Below, piece by piece: positions 6,526-7,689 of a DNA stretch of 7,689 nucleotides (positions are counted from its first letter, which is position 1; each line of letters begins with the position of its first letter). The DNA is taken from assembly GCF_900626145.1 (NCBI RefSeq), contig NZ_LR130826.1:1-7689 (forward strand), given 5' to 3'. Under the pieces are notes generated by a model. That model ran no database searches. It was not told the origin of the DNA and saw nothing but the letters and a program-made list of their open reading frames with translations. The translations under genes and the position numbers were made by a program. The stretch comes from Intestinimonas timonensis. GTDB taxonomy: Bacteria; Bacillota; Clostridia; Oscillospirales; Oscillospiraceae.

Positions 6526-6621
6526 AAAAAATACAATACGCCCTTATTGTTCTAATGTTCTTTTTGTGAAAGATGAATTGCGCCCTGATGCAGGGTAGTC
6601 TGCTTCCTGAAAGGAGTATCT

Positions 6622-7497
6622 ATGAAACGAGTACAATTAGAATATTTTGTGCGTATTGTAGAGGAAAAGAGCTTCACAAAAGCGGCAGAAAAACTCTTCA
6701 TCAGCCAGCCCGCGCTGAGCAAATCGATCCGCTCCTTGGAAAAAGAGCTGGATGTCACACTGTTCAAACGAGATCCGAGGGAATTGAGCCTGACCGATGA
6801 GGGGGAGACAGTCTACCGCTTTGCATTGGACGTTCTGGACTACTGGCAGGTCCGTACTGCGGAACTGATGTCATTGCTGGGGAAGGTCAAAGGCACGCTG
6901 CGTTTTGGATTGCCGCCTTCGGTTGGAAGTGTGTTTTTTTCAAAAATCCTATATGAATATGGGTTAAAGTATCCGCAAGTGGATTTGCAGATCTTCGAAG
7001 GGACTTCCAAAAAAGTAGAGACCATGGTTATGGGGGATCAGATTGATCTGGGGGTAGTCATTGAACCATATGAGAACCCACATATGAGGTTAAAGACGGT
7101 TTATCGTTCGGAAGTCGTGCTGGCGGTCTCACAAAAACATCGGCTTGCAAAACGGGACGTTGTTAACTTTACAGAGCTTAAAGAAGAACCTATGCTGATT
7201 GTATCCAAAGACTACATGTTCCACGATCAAATACTGGCACGCTGCAAAGAGGCGGGATTTGTCCCCAATATTACATTTACGACTTCTCAGTGGGACCTTC
7301 TCTTGGAGATGACTGCGGAAGATCAAGGAATCACCCTCATTGGAAGACCGGTGGTCGAAAAGCTGTACAGAGACAGAATCAAATGTATTTCGCTGAAGAA
7401 TCCGGAATTTCCATGGACACTTGGTCTGATCAGCAAGAAGTGTAAACCGCTTCAGGAGCCTGCCAAAAGTCTTTGGGACTTTTGTAATGAAATCTAG
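6622..7497 (+). CDS. LysR-type transcriptional regulator
   Basis: This 291-residue protein has the normal length and two-domain layout of LysR-type regulators. The N-terminal winged helix-turn-helix covers about residues 1-60, with SFTKAAEKLFISQPALSKSI (17-36) as the recognition region and LEKELDVTLFKR (39-50) following. A linker helix leads into a periplasmic-binding-like effector domain starting near GTLRFGLPPSVG (91-102). Such proteins bind T-N11-A dyads as tetramers and usually activate a divergently transcribed operon when they bind a pathway metabolite. AAGGAG (6611-6616) lies five bases before the ATG, which fixes the start. The gene diverges from the minus-strand CoA-transferase operon, which makes it the likely regulator of that operon; the inducer is unknown but could be an imported acid or its CoA ester. 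The TAG stop (7495-7497) abuts an IS5-family element, so the last residue or two may have been altered by insertion. Confidence 0.92.
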   Translation: MKRVQLEYFVRIVEEKSFTKAAEKLFISQPALSKSIRSLEKELDVTLFKRDPRELSLTDEGETVYRFALDVLDYWQVRTAELMSLLGKVKGTLRFGLPPSVGSVFFSKILYEYGLKYPQVDLQIFEGTSKKVETMVMGDQIDLGVVIEPYENPHMRLKTVYRSEVVLAVSQKHRLAKRDVVNFTELKEEPMLIVSKDYMFHDQILARCKEAGFVPNITFTTSQWDLLLEMTAEDQGITLIGRPVVEKLYRDRIKCISLKNPEFPWTLGLISKKCKPLQEPAKSLWDFCNEI

Positions 7498-7689
7498 GCC
7501 TTGTTTGAAAAATAGAAGTTGCACAAGAAACCAAGTTATGCGAAGCTATGAGCATGAAACGATATGAATTAACAAAAGAACAATGGGAACGAATCAAGCC
7601 GCTGCTGCCACCGGAAGAAACGGGAAAGCGGGGTCGTCCCCGGAAGGATAACGGGATCATGCTCAACGGAATGCTCTGGATCGTCCGGA
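7498..7689 (+). mobile_element. IS5-family insertion sequence, 5' end only
   Basis: An IS5-family element begins right after the regulator gene and continues past the window. The sequence GGCCTTGTTTGAAAAAT (starting at 7497 or 7498) resembles the left terminal repeats of the IS427/IS1031/ISL2 subgroups, in which GCC or GAGCC is followed by TTTGAAAA. The exact boundary is uncertain: CTAG (7494-7497) or TA could be the target duplication, and the other end is needed to decide. Confidence 0.65.
7554..7689 (+). CDS. IS5-family transposase, N-terminal fragment
   Basis: The open frame runs to the window edge with 45 complete codons visible. The peptide begins MKRYELTKEQWERIKPLLPP and continues with GKRGRPRKDN and MLNGMLWIVR, the N-terminal DUF4096-type domain that precedes the DDE core in IS5/IS427-type transposases. 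An in-frame ATG two codons upstream (7548) is an alternative start; neither has a strong ribosome site, which is common for transposases. The catalytic core lies beyond the window, so intactness and any programmed frameshift cannot be assessed. It is in the same orientation as the regulator, 56 bases after its stop. Confidence 0.85.
   Translation, partial: MKRYELTKEQWERIKPLLPPEETGKRGRPRKDNGIMLNGMLWIVR

Larger units (their letters stand above)
6141..6621. promoter_or_regulatory. Divergent intergenic regulatory region
   Basis: This 481-base, A/T-rich gap between the operon and the regulator gene contains no credible gene. It holds a promoter for each direction (minus 6282-6310, plus 6497-6525), the dyads at 6305-6324, 6337-6353 and 6391-6414, a smaller one in the operon leader (ATTCC 6200-6204, GGAAT 6211-6215), a 12-bp direct repeat (6254-6265 and 6552-6563), and a small hairpin before the regulator's ribosome site (6583-6595). 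It is unusually long for a LysR divergent region. Confidence 0.6.

Noticed and set aside
6583..6595. CCCTG-ATG-CAGGG hairpin upstream of the regulator's ribosome binding site
   Set aside because: Five-bp stem, three-base loop, and it does not sequester the AAGGAG at 6611-6616; no riboswitch architecture seen.
1..7689. Composite transposon or a defence, CRISPR or toxin system
   Set aside because: The flanking insertion sequences belong to different families (IS3 and IS5), there is no repeat-spacer array, and all complete genes fit metabolic or regulatory families.

Overview
The window carries a six-gene acyl-CoA/hydroxyacid metabolism locus bracketed by two unrelated insertion sequences. The protein families (a propionate-CoA-transferase-type enzyme, a 4-hydroxybutyrate/butyryl-CoA-transferase-type enzyme, a MaoC hydratase and a GntP permease), strong AGGAG-type ribosome binding sites, AT-rich promoter regions and moderate-GC coding sequence suggest an anaerobic Firmicute of the butyrate-producing Clostridia. 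That assignment is inference; no taxonomic marker is present.

Layout, left to right. Positions 1-173 are the 3' end of an IS3-family element: the last 36 residues of its transposase and its right terminus. From 252 to about 6140, five genes lie on the minus strand and are read right to left: a 4-hydroxybutyrate CoA-transferase-like protein (start near 6131), an alpha/beta hydrolase (4708), a GntP-family permease (3748), a fused two-domain acyl-CoA:acetate/propionate-type CoA-transferase (2272) and a MaoC-type enoyl-CoA hydratase (674). A very strong intrinsic terminator (2341-2386) separates the first three from the last two, and a consensus-like promoter is embedded in that terminator. A 480-base divergent regulatory region (6141-6621) separates the operon from a plus-strand LysR-type regulator (6622-7497). 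The regulator's stop codon abuts the left end of an IS5-family element, whose transposase runs off the window.

How the genes may work together (inference): the permease imports a small hydroxy- or carboxylic acid, the hydrolase may release such an acid from an ester or oligomer, one or both CoA-transferases activate it with CoA from an acyl-CoA donor, and the MaoC enzyme interconverts (R)-3-hydroxyacyl-CoA and trans-2-enoyl-CoA. (R)-3-hydroxybutyrate feeding into crotonyl-CoA and butyrate fits all parts, but the substrate is not proven by sequence. No dehydrogenase or acyl-CoA dehydrogenase is present here, so the rest of the pathway must lie elsewhere. The LysR regulator is the obvious candidate controller. 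Two dyads at about -70 and -40 of the predicted operon promoter match the usual two-site arrangement of LysR-type activators.
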